Source: Pelagophyceae sp. CCMP2097 (lineage: Eukaryota; Sar; Pelagophyceae). From it: 64,000 nt of DNA. Where the stretch lies: positions 75,717 to 139,716 of the forward strand of contig MU657213.1 of NCBI GenBank assembly GCA_026770575.1, read 5' to 3'. This document shows, piece after piece, positions 61,677 through 64,000 of this stretch. The translations under genes were made by a program, and so were the position numbers. The notes under the pieces are model-generated. The model made no database searches. It saw only the letters and a program-made list of their open reading frames with translations, and had not been told where the DNA came from. The first letter of the stretch is position 1. The number at the start of each line of letters is the position of its first letter.

Positions 61677-61979
61677 CGTAGCCATTGCGACGTTCGCGGC
61701 ACTCTCAAGCTGCTGCAGGCCGCCGACTTATCCCCGGGCCTTGGACGGCGAGAGAGGAGCGCGAGGCAGCTCAAGGTGTGTGCGGGACCACGCTTTGGCT
61801 GTGCACGTGCTCGATGACCCCGGGTGTGTGTGGGACCACGCTTTGGCTGCAGGCGGCACGACGGCGTCGAGCGCGCGCGCTCGTATGATCGCTGAACTTT
61901 CAGCGATATTTCGGCCGTCCGCCGCCCGAGCGCACGTGTACGTGGGACCGCCGCGAGTCGCACTGCTCCACCCGCGACC

Positions 61980-63523
61980 ATGCTCGCGCCGCGGAAGAAG
62001 CTCTGGGGCACCCCGGACGTCGCTCTCGATATTGTGCGTCGGATGCTTATGGCCTCTCGGGGACGGCTCCCCGTCTCAGAAACAACACCCGCGCTCGCCC
62101 CTTGCGCCGTCTCGGCGGGGAAGACGTCGCGCTAGGCATGCGCGTGGCAGCGCGGGACAATCTGTTTCCCGTGGATCCGACTACTTCTGTTTTTCGAGGA
62201 TGCGGCAATCTACCGCTCGAACCGCGGCCACAAAGACTGCCGGTGGCGTCTAGGCGACATGCTGCAGGTGGGGCCGAGCGACGTCGTCTACGACATTGGC
62301 TGTGCGCTTCCGCGGGCGGCGTCTTTGGTGCCTCTGTCCCACGGGCACGGGAGGCAGGGCTGCGTTGGGCGACGGCGCTCGAGTGAGTGAGACCGTTTCT
62401 GCGTCACCGTTTGCGACGCAGGCGGCGACGGCCGATTCCTCGTGAGCAGGGAGCCTCGTTGACATGGCCGTTTCGAGCCGAGGCGAGCCGCGACCCATTC
62501 ACCTTTTTTCAGATAGCGGCGGCGAAGCGCGGCGCGCGCTGCGTCGGGGTGCGCCCGACCTGCCGAGGAAGTGTGCAATTTCCCAAGCATGCGCAGGTTG
62601 AGATCGAAGAGGCGCGGGCCGCGGAGGCGCGCGACAACGCGGTGCGCCCCGGCCGAACCTCCGTCCCACAGCATGTCCGTCACGCGTGCCGCGACGTAGG
62701 AGCGCGCGGGTCAGCATCCCTGCGCCTCGGGGAGCGCCCGCTCTCGACGAACGCGCGGCCTCGGAGGGGGTCTGTGGACTACCGTTTCGCACAGGCGTTT
62801 CTGATCGCGTCACGGTCATCGTGAGCAACGGCCTCGAGTGCGACCTCAGCGAGGCGACGGGTGCGTCGCCGTCGCATGCCGCGATGGTTCGAATGAGCCC
62901 CTTTCCAATTCCGACACGTTTCTAAGGGAGTCCTTTCAAAGCGAGGCCTCAAGCCCTTTACAAGGGACGTCGGAAATTCCCTTTACGAGGGACGTCGGAA
63001 ATTCCCTTTCCGAGGGACGTCGGAAATTCCCTTTCCGAGACGCCGCCGCGCAGCGCTCTACCTCTACCTGATCCCGCGCGGCCTCCGGATCATCCTCCCG
63101 ACGCTGCGGACGTGGTACGATCCGACGCTGCGACGGCCCTTGCCGTGATGATCCAATCGTACGATGCCCGACGCAGCCCGAACCGGCTGCGCGTCGTGAC
63201 GTACATGGCGCCGCTGCCCGGCGTAGAGGTCCTGGAGTGCGTCCCTTTGGACCAGCGCCCGTCGACCGCCCGCGGTCTTGAAGAGACTCAATAGGCGACG
63301 GACGTGCACGTCGCGACGCCGCCCGCGCCCTTTGCCGGATTGCGTGCCGTCCCCCGGCGCGACAAACGGCGTCGACCGCTTCTTCGCTAGGCCTTCGCAC
63401 CAGCCGGACGCAGAGTACCCGCTTTTCCTCTTTCACCTCCAACCCGAAACCCGCCTCCAACCCGCCGACGGCCACGCCGACGGCGTCGAGGAGCAGGCCG
63501 TGTTCGGATGCTGCCCGAGTTAA
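61980..63523 (+). CDS. Class I SAM-dependent methyltransferase (FAM173/ATPSCKMT-like)
   Basis: Exon 1 gives MLAPRKKLWGTPDVALDI. Exon 2 has DAAIYRSNRGHKDCRWRLGD and MLQVGPSDVVYDIGC; a phase-1 join to CGDGRFL completes motif I (VVYDIGCGDGR), followed by IAAAKRGARCVG|VEIEEARAAEARDNA (motif II acidic residue), GVSDRVTVIVSNGLECDL, and SEATALYLYLIPRGLRIILP in the position of motif IV. Later exons give LRVVTYMAPLPGVE and YPLFLFHLQPETRL, ending at TAA 63523. The layout (MLxxxxVxxxDVVYDxGxGDGR, GxxCVGVExxxxxxxxAxxNA) is that of small protein-lysine methyltransferases such as FAM173, which act on mitochondrial proteins. The substrate here is not known. Seven or more introns of 40-190 nt are inferred. 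Confidence 0.8.
62954..63039. repeat. 25-bp tandem repeat in an intron, 3.4 copies
   Basis: Units start at 62954, 62979 and 63004, with a partial at 63029. Each has the form CCCTTTNCNAGGGACGTCGGAAATT, and copies differ at two positions. It lies in an intron of the methyltransferase gene, just before the exon encoding ALYLYLIPRG. Confidence 0.9.
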
Positions 63524-64000
63524 AGCGTCACCACGATGTCGAACGGACGCCGCTCTCCACGAGGACCCTTCCTCGCACCGACGCCCGGGACCGGCGTTGC
63601 CTCGCGCCATCTCGCGCGAGGGGAGAGGCACGGACCGTACCTGGCCATCCAGGTGCGGCCGCCCGGACCGTGGGTCTCCGGTCGGGACGACGGCGACGGC
63701 GCGGGCAGAAGAAGGCAAAGCAGAACGAAGAGGTTTTACGAGCCATGTCACGAGGCTCCCTCTGGGTACGACACACAGACACAAGGAGCGCGGCACGCGC
63801 TGCTCGCAGAGTTTCTCTCGACTTCTTCAGCGCGCCGCTCGGGCACGCGGCGTGGTTTACCCCGGACCTGAGACCCGGACGCGCGTCCGGGTCGGCCGGC
63901 CCCTGGACAGACGCGCAGTCAGATTTTCGCGGGTCTCGGTCGGTCGGCGGGTCGCAAATATTCGCAACCACGGCCCGGGGCACCCGGGCCCTACCCACGG
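63524..64000. other. Window end, no convincing gene
   Basis: Open frames exist on both strands (for example one on the minus strand over most of the stretch), but they are Arg/Pro-rich, show no domain and no splice-supported continuation, and are likely a by-product of the GC content. A gene could begin here and run beyond the window. Confidence 0.4.

Noticed and set aside
62954..63039. Possible CRISPR array
   Set aside because: Units abut directly with no spacers, and the host is a eukaryote. It is a short tandem repeat in an intron.

Overview
The window reads as nuclear DNA of a compact, GC-rich eukaryotic alga, most likely a stramenopile and probably a pelagophyte of the Aureococcus/Pelagomonas kind. 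The reasons are: spliced genes on both strands; very short introns (about 40-140 nt) whose donors are mostly GTGCGT or GTGAG and whose acceptors are mostly CTAG or GCAG; four proteins with signal-plus-plastid or thylakoid-lumen leaders of the secondary-plastid type; and MYND-RING-Sel1 genes in several copies. The species is an inference. Exon joins below were made by eye; where stated, reading phase was checked across each join.

Layout. 1-14.3 kb: a decayed MYND-RING-Sel1 gene, a DEAD-box helicase, the GPI mannosyltransferase PIGV, a NADAR-FHA-RRM fusion, an EF-hand protein with an N-myristoylation start, a small multi-TM protein, a long unrecognised protein and a CCC1/VIT iron transporter. 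14.3-25 kb: a 411-bp hAT-like MITE, a hypothetical protein, a second broken MYND-RING-Sel1 copy, an eight-exon repeat protein, an AspH-type hydroxylase, a repeat-filled spacer and an intact MYND-RING-Sel1 gene. 25-36 kb: a sulfatase carrying a second MITE exactly at a splice donor, a plastid site-2 protease (EGY type), a GPx-like lumenal protein without the catalytic Cys, an N-anchored cytochrome b5, and a gene that joins a glycosyltransferase to two sulfotransferase domains.

36-49.6 kb: SPTLC1/LCB1, ubiquitin-S27a, an unrecognised type II membrane protein, an FKBP-CS fusion, ZPR1, a lumenal protein, a Golgi-type glycosyltransferase, a canopy-like ER protein and a tail-anchored PEX4. 49.6-64 kb: a membrane-anchored GH6-GH5 double cellulase (interrupted by a probably artificial 280-N gap), a myristoylated PP2C phosphatase, the flippase RFT1, a lumenal protein and a SAM methyltransferase.

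Themes. Glycan and secretory-pathway functions dominate: PIGV and RFT1 (GPI and N-glycan assembly), two glycosyltransferase genes, sulfotransferases plus a sulfatase, cellulases and a canopy-like chaperone. Together they suggest production and turnover of a sulfated extracellular polysaccharide or glycoprotein coat, although a eukaryotic neighbourhood alone does not prove joint function. Other genes are housekeeping. The most unusual items are the triple glycosyl/sulfotransferase fusion, the NADAR-FHA-RRM protein, the GH6-GH5 protein and the MITE insertion that duplicated a splice donor.
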